A DNA stretch of 24,577 bases. It comes from UBA6168 sp964573725. Its GTDB lineage: Bacteria > Bacteroidota > Bacteroidia > Chitinophagales > Saprospiraceae. The position numbers were made by a program, and so were the translations under genes. Of this stretch, positions 16,889 through 24,577 are shown one piece after another. The stretch's first letter is position 1; the number at the start of each line of letters is the position of its first letter. Location of the stretch: positions 1 to 24,577 of the forward strand of contig CAZNLJ010000058.1 of NCBI GenBank assembly GCA_964573725.1. Reading direction: 5' to 3'. The notes beneath the pieces were generated by a model, which searched no databases, was not told the DNA's origin, and saw nothing but the letters and a program-made list of their open reading frames with translations.

Positions 16889-17986
16889 TCATGGGGTTTC
16901 CATGCCGCCCGGAGGCCGGATTCCGCTTGTCAGCAGGTATTGGGCGAGGGCGGCGGCCTGGTCCGACAGCGGGTCGAAGGCGGGGATGCCGGTGGATCGG
17001 CGGACCGAGGCCAGGACTTCCGGGAGGTCTCCGGAAGCCAGCCCCTCCCGGTGGAGGGTGATGGCGGCGAGCGGTTTTCCGGACAGGCATTCGACGGCGC
17101 GGACCTGATCGGGAAGCGGCCGGATGGGATACCCGGGGAAGCCGTCGTGGTGCGGCCGGCCGGGGGCATGTTGCAGCACGACCAGTTCTGGACGGGCTGC
17201 CGCCAGGATTTCCAGTCCACCCGGATAAGCCGGATGCAGGAGCCCCCCCTGGCCTTCGATGACGATGACGGCGGGGTGTTCCGACGCCCAGGCGCGGCAG
17301 ACGGCGTGTTCGATTTCCCCGGCGACGAAATCGTTGACCAGGGCGTCGAGCACGATCCCGTACCGGGCCCCCTGCATCCAGGCGGTTTGTCCCGTGCCGA
17401 CCAGGACCGCCGGGACACCCATCCGGTTCAGGGCATCCACCAGCAGCCAGGCGGTGGTCCGTTTGCCGACGGCGGAGTCGGTTCCCAGCACCGCGACCTT
17501 ACAGGCCTTCACCGTGTCGATGGCACCGCTGAAAAAATGCAGCTGGTCGCGGGGCGGCGGTTTGCGCACATCATGGAGGATACGGCCGTATCGGGCGGCC
17601 AGGGCGGAGAGGCCTTCGTCTTCGCAGAGGAAATCGTGCAGCCCGCTGGCGACATGCATTCCCATGGCGAGGGCCTCCGCCAGCACGGGGCGGGCATGAT
17701 CCGGCAACCGTCCGCCGTCCGGGGCGAGCCCGACGACCAACCAGGCCGCATCGCGACCGAACCGCCGGCCGGCCTCCGCCAGGGTGGCCAGGCAGGGGAT
17801 GCCACGGTGCAGCCCGTCCAACAGCAGACCGGCATCCCGGCCGGCACAGGTACGGTCAATGACCGCCAGGATCCGGAACCGCCGGGACAGGCGGACCAGC
17901 CCGTGGGCGGTCTTCCCATCGGTGCTGCGGTAACCGTCCTGGCAATAGACGACGGCCCCCGGCAAGGTGTGTTGCTCCGCATTCAT
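16889..17986 (-). CDS. DUF1611 domain P-loop protein
   Basis: Protein of 365 residues of the DUF1611 family (DgcN-like). The N-terminal third is Rossmann-like (AVVYCQDGYRSTDGKTAHGLVR, ILAVIDRTCAGRDAG). The C-terminal part is a P-loop NTPase-like domain with Walker A GTDSAVGKRTTAW (K175), GTGQTAWMQGARYGIVLDALVNDFVAGEIEHAV and VIVIEGQGGLLHPAYPGG. One characterised member, DgcN, takes part in D-glutamate catabolism as an N-acetyltransferase; others lie beside dipeptide epimerase genes, which suggests a link to peptidoglycan-derived D-amino acids. No epimerase is in view, so the substrate is open. The start at 17986 is preferred because the 50-codon extension to 18136 would overlap the divergent gene and lacks family features. 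Confidence 0.82.
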   Translation of the reverse strand: MNAEQHTLPGAVVYCQDGYRSTDGKTAHGLVRLSRRFRILAVIDRTCAGRDAGLLLDGLHRGIPCLATLAEAGRRFGRDAAWLVVGLAPDGGRLPDHARPVLAEALAMGMHVASGLHDFLCEDEGLSALAARYGRILHDVRKPPPRDQLHFFSGAIDTVKACKVAVLGTDSAVGKRTTAWLLVDALNRMGVPAVLVGTGQTAWMQGARYGIVLDALVNDFVAGEIEHAVCRAWASEHPAVIVIEGQGGLLHPAYPGGLEILAAARPELVVLQHAPGRPHHDGFPGYPIRPLPDQVRAVECLSGKPLAAITLHREGLASGDLPEVLASVRRSTGIPAFDPLSDQAAALAQYLLTSGIRPPGGMETP

Positions 17987-18130
17987 GCCACGATCGTTTT
18001 TGTCAGGTCGCGACGGCAGCGGCTTTTTTTGCCCCGTAGTTACCCCCGCCAGCGACAAATGATGTAACTTGCCTATCGGTCGGAGCCCGGACGGAATGGG
18101 CCGGTCCCGCCGGTATTCAGCGCGAAAGAT

Positions 18131-20551
18131 ATGCATATATCCAGCTATTTACCCACAGCGGCCGCTTGGTTCCGGTATCTGCTGCTGTTTTGCTGCTGCC
18201 AGGTGGTCCGGGGCCAACAGCAGCTCGACCTGGTGGCGCACCTGCCTTACGACAGCGAGGCCAACGACGTCTGGCACTACACGGCGGCGGACGGGACCGA
18301 TTACGTCCTGGTCGGGCTGAAGGACGGCGTATCGGTCGTCAGCCTGGCCGACCCGGCGCAGCCGGCCGAGGTACAATTCGTTCCGGGGGCCGTCTCCACC
18401 TGGCGGGACATCAAGGTATGGGGTGACCACGCCTACGTGACGGCCGACCAGGCGGGCACCCGGGAGGGCCTGTTGGTGATCGACCTGACGCATGTACCCG
18501 ACGGGATCACCTGGCAGCGTTGGCGCCCCCTGTTGCCGGGGTCGGCCGACACCCTGGCCACCTGCCACAACCTGTGGATCGACGAGGCCGGTTTCGGCTA
18601 TCTGGCCGGATGCAACGTCAACCAGGGCGGCATCATTTTCCTGGACCTCGCCAGCGAACCGGGGTCGCCCCAATTCGTCGGGTACAACGACCCGGTATAT
18701 GCCCACGACTGCTTTGTCCGCCAACAGCGCCTTTTCACCGCGGAAATCTACGAAGGGCGGTTCGGCGTCTATGACGTATCGGACAAGACCGCTCCCCTGC
18801 TGTTGGCCACCCAGGAGACACCGTCCCGTTTCTGCCACAACGTCTGGAGCGACGGCGCCAACCAGCTGCTGTTCACCACCGACGAGCGGCCGGACGCCCC
18901 CACCGCAGCCTATGACATATCCGACCTGGACGACATCCGGCTGCTGGATGAGTTCCGGCCGGCCGGCTCCCTCCAGCAGGGCGTCATTCCGCACAATGTC
19001 CACGTCGAAGGGTCGTTCGCCATCATTTCCCATTACGGGGAAGGCTGCGTGGTCCTTGACATATCCCGGCCCCGGAACCTCGTGCAGGTGGCCCGATACG
19101 ACACCAGCCCGGACCATGTGGCCGGTTTCCACGGCGCCTGGGGGGCGGACCCTTATCTCGCCAACGGGCTGATTGCCGTCACGGACATCGAGCGCGGGCT
19201 CTTCCTCCTGTCCCCCGCCTACCAGGCGGCCTGTTACCTGGAGGGTACCGTCCGGGACGCGGAAAGCGGGGCGGGCATCCCGGGGGCTACCGTGCTTGTA
19301 TCGCATCCGGAACCCAACCGGGCGACCAGTGCGGCGGACGGCCAGTTCCAAACCGGCGTATCCACCGCCGGCACCTACGAGGTCATGGTTTCCGCCACCG
19401 GCTATTTCGACGGCCTGTACACCGCTACATTGGCCCATGGGGCGGTGACCGCCCTGACGGCGATGCTGCAGCCGCTACCGACATTCACGGTGTCCGGAAC
19501 GGTAAGGGACAGCCTCGGCGGGCAGCCCTTGCCGGGAACACCCGTCCTCCTGGAGAACGGGGATTTCCTGCACCATGCCACAACGGATGCCGGCGGCAGT
19601 TTCCTGATACCGGAAGTCCGCCTCGGCACCTACCGGCTGACGGCCGGCCGCTGGGGATGGCGTCCTTCCACCCGGACCTTGTCGGTCACCGCCGACCAGG
19701 ACCTGGCTTTCCCGTTGCAGGAAGGCTACGAGGACCCCTTCGAGCTGGACCTCGGCTGGGACGTGTCGGGAGATGCCCGCAGCGGCATCTGGGAGCGGGG
19801 TATTCCGGCCGGGCTTTTCCTGGCCAACAGGCAGTGGCGGCCCGACGGGGATTCCCCGGCCGACCCGGGCATCCGGGCCTGGGTGACCGGCAATGGCGGC
19901 GAGACCCTGTTCGACGACCAGGTCGACGACGGGACCACCCGCCTGCAATCGCCCCCCATGGCCTTGAAATACAGGTACAACCGCCCGCTGCTGACCTACG
20001 ACTACTGGTTCCTGGATGCCGCCTCGAACAACCTGCCCGACGACACCCTGTCGGTCATCCTTGCCAACGGCCGGACGGAAAAGGTCCTGGCGACCTACCA
20101 GGGCCAGGAAGGCTCCGTCGGCAGCTGGACGGCAGCCGATACCTTCGACCTCGCCGCCTGGTTGCCGCTGACCGACTCGGTCCGTATCCGGTTCGAGGTT
20201 TCCGACCGGGCCGCGACCCCCAACGTCGTGGAAGCCGGCATCGACCGATTCCGGGTCTGGGAAGGGCTGCCGGACACCGCCTTCGCAATCCGGGGCGAGG
20301 TGGCTTCCCTGCGCGCCTATCCGAATCCCTTCCGTACCGAACTGACCGTCGATTACAAATTGGGCGGCGGCGCAGAAAACGGGACCCTACTACTGTACAA
20401 CGGGCTGGGCCAATTGGTGCGGGCCATGCCCCTGTCGGGGGCGGCCGGTTCGATCCGGCTTGCGGAAAACATGCCGGCAGGACTGTACCTGGCCGCCGTC
20501 CGTACGACCGCCGGACACTCGGCGGCATGTCCGCTCCTTCGGCTCGAGTGA
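18131..20551 (+). CDS. Choice-of-anchor B family protein with T9SS sorting domain (paralog 1)
   Basis: Protein of 806 residues. A signal peptide (about 1-29, ending VVRG) leads into a choice-of-anchor B domain (about 30-370) made of beta-propeller-like LVIVD repeats, with ANDVWHY, GVSVVSLADP, STWRDIKVWGDHAYV, CHNLWIDE, YAHDCFV, FCHNVWSD and PHNVHV. Two carboxypeptidase regulatory-like beta domains follow (about 372-455 and 456-535; LEGTVRDAESGAGIPGATV and VSGTVRDSLGGQPLPGTPV), then a jelly-roll-like region (about 540-720) and a type A T9SS sorting domain (about 728-806, LRAYPNPFRTELTVDYK). It is predicted to be exported to the cell surface or released; the function of the family is unknown. 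It is the shorter of two tandem paralogs. A weak TAACTTGC box about 60 nt upstream may be part of its promoter. Confidence 0.9.
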   Translation: MHISSYLPTAAAWFRYLLLFCCCQVVRGQQQLDLVAHLPYDSEANDVWHYTAADGTDYVLVGLKDGVSVVSLADPAQPAEVQFVPGAVSTWRDIKVWGDHAYVTADQAGTREGLLVIDLTHVPDGITWQRWRPLLPGSADTLATCHNLWIDEAGFGYLAGCNVNQGGIIFLDLASEPGSPQFVGYNDPVYAHDCFVRQQRLFTAEIYEGRFGVYDVSDKTAPLLLATQETPSRFCHNVWSDGANQLLFTTDERPDAPTAAYDISDLDDIRLLDEFRPAGSLQQGVIPHNVHVEGSFAIISHYGEGCVVLDISRPRNLVQVARYDTSPDHVAGFHGAWGADPYLANGLIAVTDIERGLFLLSPAYQAACYLEGTVRDAESGAGIPGATVLVSHPEPNRATSAADGQFQTGVSTAGTYEVMVSATGYFDGLYTATLAHGAVTALTAMLQPLPTFTVSGTVRDSLGGQPLPGTPVLLENGDFLHHATTDAGGSFLIPEVRLGTYRLTAGRWGWRPSTRTLSVTADQDLAFPLQEGYEDPFELDLGWDVSGDARSGIWERGIPAGLFLANRQWRPDGDSPADPGIRAWVTGNGGETLFDDQVDDGTTRLQSPPMALKYRYNRPLLTYDYWFLDAASNNLPDDTLSVILANGRTEKVLATYQGQEGSVGSWTAADTFDLAAWLPLTDSVRIRFEVSDRAATPNVVEAGIDRFRVWEGLPDTAFAIRGEVASLRAYPNPFRTELTVDYKLGGGAENGTLLLYNGLGQLVRAMPLSGAAGSIRLAENMPAGLYLAAVRTTAGHSAACPLLRLE

Positions 20552-20596
20552 GGGCCCGCACCGACCAGGCCGACCCACCCTTATTGTCAACCAGTC

Positions 20597-20647
20597 GCCA
20601 TTTCCCCGATTACCGGCCGGAACACATCGGAAGGCCCGGGAAATGGC
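20597..20647 (+). terminator. Compound hairpin between the two choice-of-anchor B genes
   Basis: GCCATTTCCC (20597-20606) and GGGAAATGGC (20638-20647) are perfect 10-bp complements. Inside, CGAT (20607-20610) can also pair with ATCG (20626-20629). It begins 45 nt after the stop of paralog 1 and ends one base before the -7 box of paralog 2. It probably terminates the first transcript, and could affect initiation of the second. Confidence 0.5.
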
Positions 20648-20648
20648 C

Positions 20649-20656
20649 TATCTTTG
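20649..20656 (+). promoter_or_regulatory. -7 box of paralog 2 promoter
   Basis: TATCTTTG matches the Bacteroidota TAnnTTTG element exactly and ends 28 nt before the ATG of paralog 2, giving a short leader of about 20 nt. A TTG at the ideal distance is missing; that position is occupied by the hairpin. Confidence 0.5.
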
Positions 20657-20684
20657 ACCAACTTTTTCACAACGCATTTCCAAC

Positions 20685-23600
20685 ATGATGAAAAGAAACA
20701 TTTTTACCTACTTCCTGGCGTTACTGGGCTTCAGTGCCGCCGCCCAGCTGAACATGACCTTGCTGGACCAATTGGATTACACCCAGAACACCAATGACAT
20801 ATGGGGTTGGGTAGATCCGGACGACAGCACGGAATACGCCCTGGTGGGTACGGTGACCGGCGTATCGGTCGTCAGCCTGGCCGACCCGGAAGACATCCAG
20901 GAGGTGGCGTTCCTGCCGGGCGCCAACTCCACCTGGCGGGATATCAAGACCTGGGGGGACTACGCCTACGTCATCAACGAAAGCAGCGGCGGCCTGATGG
21001 TCATCGACCTGACCGACGCGCCGAACAACATCACCGCGACCAACTGGACGCCCGACCTGCCCGGACTGGGCACCTACACCCGGGCGCACAACCTGTACAT
21101 CGACGAATTCGGATACTGCTTCATCTCCGGTGCCAACGTCAACAGCGGCGGGATGATCATCGTCGACGTCTTCAGCACACCCGGAAGCCCGCAGTTCGTC
21201 GCGGCCGCGCCACCGGTCTACGCCCACGACGTATATGTCCGGGAGAACCTCATGTACGCCTCGGAGATCTACCTGGGCCGGCTCGGGATCTACGATGTGT
21301 CGGACAAGGACAACATCGTCCTGCTGGCCACCCAGCAGACACCCTACAACTTCACCCACAATGCCTGGCTGAACGATGCCGGGGATGTCGTGTTCACCAC
21401 CGACGAGAAGGCGAACGCCCCGGTGGCGGCCTATGACATCGCAGACCTGGGTAACATTACCGAGCTCGACCAGTTCCGCCCGGTCGCCACCCTGAACGCC
21501 AACGTCATTCCCCACAACGTCCATGTCTGGCAGGATTGGCTGATCATCTCCTATTACACGGACGGCGGCATCATCGTCGACGCCTCCCGGCCACAGAACC
21601 TGATCGAAGTAGGCAATTGGGACACCTTCCTGGGCGGCAACGGCGGTTTCAGCGGTGCCTGGGGCGCCTATCCCTTCCTACCGTCGGGACTGGTCCTCCT
21701 GACGGACATCGGCAACGGGCTGTTCGTCTGCGGTGCCGAATATGTACGGGCCTGCTGGCTGGAAGGTACCGTGACCAGCTCCGCCACCGGACTGCCTATT
21801 CTCGGGGCCTCCGTCCATATCGAAAGCACCCAGGCCAATACCGCCACGACCGACCCATCGGGCGGCTACCAGACCGGGCAGGCCCTCCCCGGGGTCTTCG
21901 ACGTGACCTTCACGGCCACGGGCTACCTGCCCAAGACCGTCTCCGCCACCCTGGAGAACGGCGTGCTCACCATCCTGGACGTTGCCCTCGACCCGGTTTC
22001 CGCCTTTTCGTTCAGCGGACAGGCCGTACGCAGCACGGACGGTTCCCCGGTGGCAGGTGCACAGGTCTTCCTGCAGGGTGACCAGCTCAATTACGAGCTG
22101 GTGGCCGATGCCGACGGCCAATTTTCCGTCATCGGCATCGTGGGCGGAACCTACGACCTCTACGCCGGTGCCTGGGGCTACCGGACGGCCGTGCTCAGCG
22201 GACTGGTCATCGACCAGAACACCCCGCCCGGCACCCAGGTAAGCCTGGTTCCGGGTTACCAGGACGAATTCGTGCTGGACCTGGGCTGGACCGAGACCCA
22301 TACGGCCACCACCGGCGCCTGGGTCCGGGGCATACCCATCGGCACCACCTTCAACAACCAGACCGCCAACCCGGGCGAAGATGTGCCCGGTGACCTCGGG
22401 GAGGAATGCTACGTCACCGGCAACGCCGGCGGCGCCGCCGGCGATGACGATGTGGACAACGGCGTGGTCACCCTGACCTCGCCCGTCATGGACCTCACCG
22501 GCTACAACGAACCGGTGGTCTACTACCGCGCCTGGTTCTTCAATGCCGGCGGCAGCGGAACCCCCAACGACGCCCTGGAAGTCCGGGTTACCAACGGTAC
22601 GCAGACGGTGGTGCTCGAGACCATCACCCAATCGCAAGGCCAATGGCGGCCGGAGGCCTCGTTTCCGCTGACCGGGCTGCTGGATATCACCCCGACCATG
22701 CAGGTCATCTTCGAAACGAGCGACCTGGCCAGCTCCGGCCACCTGGTGGAAGCCGCCGTAGATGTTTTCCATGTGGAGGATGCCGCCCCCTACCCTGCCT
22801 TCTCCGCTTCCGTCACCGCCGGTTGCAACCCCCTGACGGTCCAGTTCACCGACAACGGGACGAATGCCGCCTCCTGGAATTGGGAATTCCCGGGCGGCAC
22901 ACCGGCCACTTCCGACCTGCCCGATCCGACGGTCACCTACCAAACGGCCGGCATCTTCCCCGTCATCCTGCATGTGGTCACGGATGAAGGCGACTCCTTC
23001 ACTGTCGAACAACCTAATCTGATCTCCATCAACGCCTCGCCGCAACCCGGTTTCATCTATTCCGTCGACGGCCCCACCGTCATCTTCGACAATACCTCCA
23101 CCGGCGGCGGTGATTACTTCTGGTCCTTCGGCGACGGTGGCACCAGCGACAATATTAACCCGGTACATACGTATGCCTCCACCGGCATCTTCCCCGTGAC
23201 CCTGGTCATGCAGAACGCCTGCGGCCTCGATTCCTTTGTCCAGGACGTGCTCATCCTGGTCGTTCCGCCGCAAGCCGGCTTTACGGCCGGCACAACCGAG
23301 GGCTGCGCCCCGCTGACGGTTGAATTCACCGACCAGTCCGCCGGAAATCCCGACACCTGGGCCTGGGAGTTCCCCGGCGGTACGCCCTCCTCCTCCACGG
23401 AACAGAACCCCTCCGTCACCTATGCGCAACCGGGCACCTACAGTGTGCTGCTGACGGTTTCCAACGGCGCCGGCACCAGTGAGGTCTTCTCCGGCCAACT
23501 GGTCCAGGTCGGAGCGTTTCCCACCGCCGCCTTCTCTTTCTCCGCCTCCGACGGAACGGTCGATTTCACCAACCTCTCGCTCAATGCCGCCAGCTACAGC

Positions 23601-24020
23601 TGGGATTTCGGCGATGGCGACGGCAGCCAGGACGTCAACCCCAGCCATACCTACGCGGCATCCGGCAACTATACGGTGACGCTGACCGCCTTCAATGACT
23701 GCGGCTTTGCCGCCATCACGGAAACCATCGTCCTGACGGTGGTCTCCACCGGGACACCCGTCGCGACGAACCACTTCCTGTCGGTCAGCCCCAACCCTTT
23801 CGACGGGGAGGCCGTCGTCCGCTTCTCCGTCCCGGCGGATAACGGTTCGCTCCGCTTCGTCCTGTTCAATTCGTTGGGCGCCGAACTGTCGGGGACAGCC
23901 TTGTCGGGTTCGGACGGACAGTTTGTGCTGTCGGATCCGCAATTGGCCCCGGGTGTTTATTTCGGTTCGCTGTTCCTCGACGGACGTCCCGTGGCAACCG
24001 TTCGTATGGTGCGCCTGTAA
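20685..24020 (+). CDS. Choice-of-anchor B family protein with four PKD domains and T9SS sorting domain (paralog 2)
   Basis: Protein of 1111 residues with the same plan as the preceding gene: signal peptide (about 1-21, FSAAAQ), choice-of-anchor B domain (about 22-365; GVSVVSLADPEDIQ, STWRDIKTWGDYAYV, PHNVHV), two carboxypeptidase regulatory-like domains (about 368-450 and 451-535) and a jelly-roll-like region (about 540-700). It then adds four PKD domains at about 703-783, 784-859, 860-942 and 943-1021 before the T9SS sorting domain (about 1029-1111, LSVSPNPFDGEAVVRF). PKD 1 and 3 share GCxPLTVxFTD and WEFPGGTP; PKD 2 and 4 share FGDG, NPxHTYA and NxCG, so the four are an A-B-A-B set. PKD domains are beta sandwiches used as spacers or for binding. 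Cell-surface location is predicted; the ligand is unknown. The ATG at 20685 is adjacent to a second ATG; either fits. Confidence 0.92.
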   Translation: MMKRNIFTYFLALLGFSAAAQLNMTLLDQLDYTQNTNDIWGWVDPDDSTEYALVGTVTGVSVVSLADPEDIQEVAFLPGANSTWRDIKTWGDYAYVINESSGGLMVIDLTDAPNNITATNWTPDLPGLGTYTRAHNLYIDEFGYCFISGANVNSGGMIIVDVFSTPGSPQFVAAAPPVYAHDVYVRENLMYASEIYLGRLGIYDVSDKDNIVLLATQQTPYNFTHNAWLNDAGDVVFTTDEKANAPVAAYDIADLGNITELDQFRPVATLNANVIPHNVHVWQDWLIISYYTDGGIIVDASRPQNLIEVGNWDTFLGGNGGFSGAWGAYPFLPSGLVLLTDIGNGLFVCGAEYVRACWLEGTVTSSATGLPILGASVHIESTQANTATTDPSGGYQTGQALPGVFDVTFTATGYLPKTVSATLENGVLTILDVALDPVSAFSFSGQAVRSTDGSPVAGAQVFLQGDQLNYELVADADGQFSVIGIVGGTYDLYAGAWGYRTAVLSGLVIDQNTPPGTQVSLVPGYQDEFVLDLGWTETHTATTGAWVRGIPIGTTFNNQTANPGEDVPGDLGEECYVTGNAGGAAGDDDVDNGVVTLTSPVMDLTGYNEPVVYYRAWFFNAGGSGTPNDALEVRVTNGTQTVVLETITQSQGQWRPEASFPLTGLLDITPTMQVIFETSDLASSGHLVEAAVDVFHVEDAAPYPAFSASVTAGCNPLTVQFTDNGTNAASWNWEFPGGTPATSDLPDPTVTYQTAGIFPVILHVVTDEGDSFTVEQPNLISINASPQPGFIYSVDGPTVIFDNTSTGGGDYFWSFGDGGTSDNINPVHTYASTGIFPVTLVMQNACGLDSFVQDVLILVVPPQAGFTAGTTEGCAPLTVEFTDQSAGNPDTWAWEFPGGTPSSSTEQNPSVTYAQPGTYSVLLTVSNGAGTSEVFSGQLVQVGAFPTAAFSFSASDGTVDFTNLSLNAASYSWDFGDGDGSQDVNPSHTYAASGNYTVTLTAFNDCGFAAITETIVLTVVSTGTPVATNHFLSVSPNPFDGEAVVRFSVPADNGSLRFVLFNSLGAELSGTALSGSDGQFVLSDPQLAPGVYFGSLFLDGRPVATVRMVRL

Positions 24021-24164
24021 CGGCTTGCCGGAACGGGCGTCGTGTCCATTGCCCGACGTTCTGTGGCGGAGCCGCCTCCGGACCCGGGAAGGGCCTCCGG
24101 TGTTCGCCGGAAATAACAGGTAGGGGTAGGACATTCCTACGCACGTTTCATCCTCGTCAAGAGA

Positions 24165-24213
24165 ATTTTCCAAAGGGATACCGGGCCTGTGAGCCCGGTA
24201 TCTTTTGGAAAAT
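24165..24213 (+). terminator. Long near-perfect hairpin after paralog 2
   Basis: The 22-nt arm 24165-24186 pairs with the 21-nt arm 24193-24213 around loop CTGTGA. The inner stem ATACCGGGC/GCCCGGTAT and the outer stem ATTTTCCAAA/TTTGGAAAAT are both perfect, joined by a G-C pair, a G-T wobble and one bulged G. It lies 144 nt after the stop codon. The A/T-rich outer stem with GC-rich core fits a terminator usable from either direction. Confidence 0.6.
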
Positions 24214-24440
24214 ACCTCGCATGCTGGTGCGCTGGTTTTTCTCCGCAGGAAATCCTCATCGTTTCCGAATTGATACCCGATATGGTGGGCCGGCGATGCA
24301 ACCGGTCCTTCGGGACGGAGAACCTGTCGGAAACGCTCGACGGCGCTACGGACGGGCTGGGCCGCAGCTACCTCCTGCTTTTCTTGCGGCGACACAAATG
24401 ACAACAACCCGAAACATCACGCGGCTGATGTGATGATTGT
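24214..24440. other. Intergenic DNA before the right-edge repeats, no gene
   Basis: Two overlapping frames of 70 codons (24189-24401 and 24221-24433) are open but have no domain, no start context and no third-position bias. A small GTCC/GGAC hairpin with a TTCG tetraloop lies near 24311-24322. Nothing else is recognisable. Confidence 0.4.
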
Positions 24441-24577
24441 CAGGATGATAGAAGTGCCTGGAGGGGGGGGAGTGTCTATCCCCCTGATGAATCAGGGGGT
24501 TACAGGATGATAGATGTGTTTGGGGGTGCGGTCTATCCCCCTGATGAATCAGGGGGTTACAGGATGATAGATGTGTT
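24441..24577. repeat. Non-coding tandem repeat, period about 57 bp, running off the edge
   Basis: CAGGATGATAGA begins units at 24441 and, with small change, at 24503 and 24560; unit 1 is 62 bp, unit 2 is 57 bp, and unit 3 is cut by the window end. Each full unit contains the palindrome CCCCCTGAT-GA-ATCAGGGGG preceded by TCTAT, and TCTATC can also pair with the GATAGA of the next unit. A variable G-rich stretch (eight Gs in unit 1 at 24463-24470) lies between. All forward frames carry stops, so it is not coding. The near-identity of whole units argues against CRISPR. Confidence 0.8.

Noticed and set aside
21678..24407. 909-codon minus-strand open frame opposite paralog 2
   Set aside because: It is antisense to clear PKD and T9SS domains and reads as Gly/Asp/Val-rich filler. 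It also extends into the terminator hairpin.
24189..24433. Two 70-codon frames before the right-edge repeats
   Set aside because: They overlap each other, include part of the terminator hairpin and have no recognisable features.
24441..24577. Repeat array as a possible CRISPR
   Set aside because: The whole unit is repeated, not a short repeat with unrelated spacers, and unit boundaries fall inside conserved sequence. No cas genes are in the window.

Overview
The window reads as a chromosomal segment of a GC-rich member of the Bacteroidota. Four things support this: a short (289-residue) primary sigma factor of the Bacteroidia type, promoter elements of the TTG / TAnnTTTG kind, a START-like protein of a family known from this phylum, and three large secreted proteins ending in type IX secretion (T9SS) sorting domains. 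The choice-of-anchor B, PKD and T9SS combination is common in Saprospiria (Lewinella-like bacteria); that placement is an inference. There are no tRNA or rRNA genes, no prophage genes, no transposase and no CRISPR array that I can see.

Left part (297-7164, all minus strand, read right to left): an S41 C-terminal processing protease, a Tat-exported sugar isomerase/epimerase-like lipoprotein, a CvpA family membrane protein and a short DNA polymerase III alpha subunit. The gaps are over 100 bp and some hold hairpins or promoter-like boxes, so these are probably separate or loosely linked units. Divergent from the protease is an Lrp/AsnC regulator (7664-8137, plus), with a 22-bp inverted repeat at the midpoint of the shared 499-bp gap. 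The housekeeping sigma factor rpoD (8265-9134, minus) converges on it and has a clear promoter about 180 bp upstream.

Middle (9135-10300) is about 1.2 kb without a convincing gene: the rpoD promoter region, two adjacent AT-rich inverted repeats, then a GC-rich block with several small hairpins. It is followed by a probable two-gene unit on the plus strand, a START-like protein (10301-10690) and a large AddB/RexB-like PD-(D/E)XK nuclease (10754-13588).

Right part (13858-24577): a secreted DUF3108/TapB-like protein, a three-module T9SS cargo protein, and a DUF1611 P-loop protein (all minus), then two tandem paralogous choice-of-anchor B proteins (plus). The second paralog carries four extra PKD domains arranged A-B-A-B. 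The segment ends in a long near-perfect hairpin and a non-coding tandem repeat (period about 57 bp) that runs off the right edge.

The window is mostly housekeeping and secretome genes. The least explained items are the right-edge repeat array, the AddB-like nuclease with no helicase partner in view but a START-like neighbour, the PKD-expanded paralog pair, and the structured non-coding block beside rpoD.
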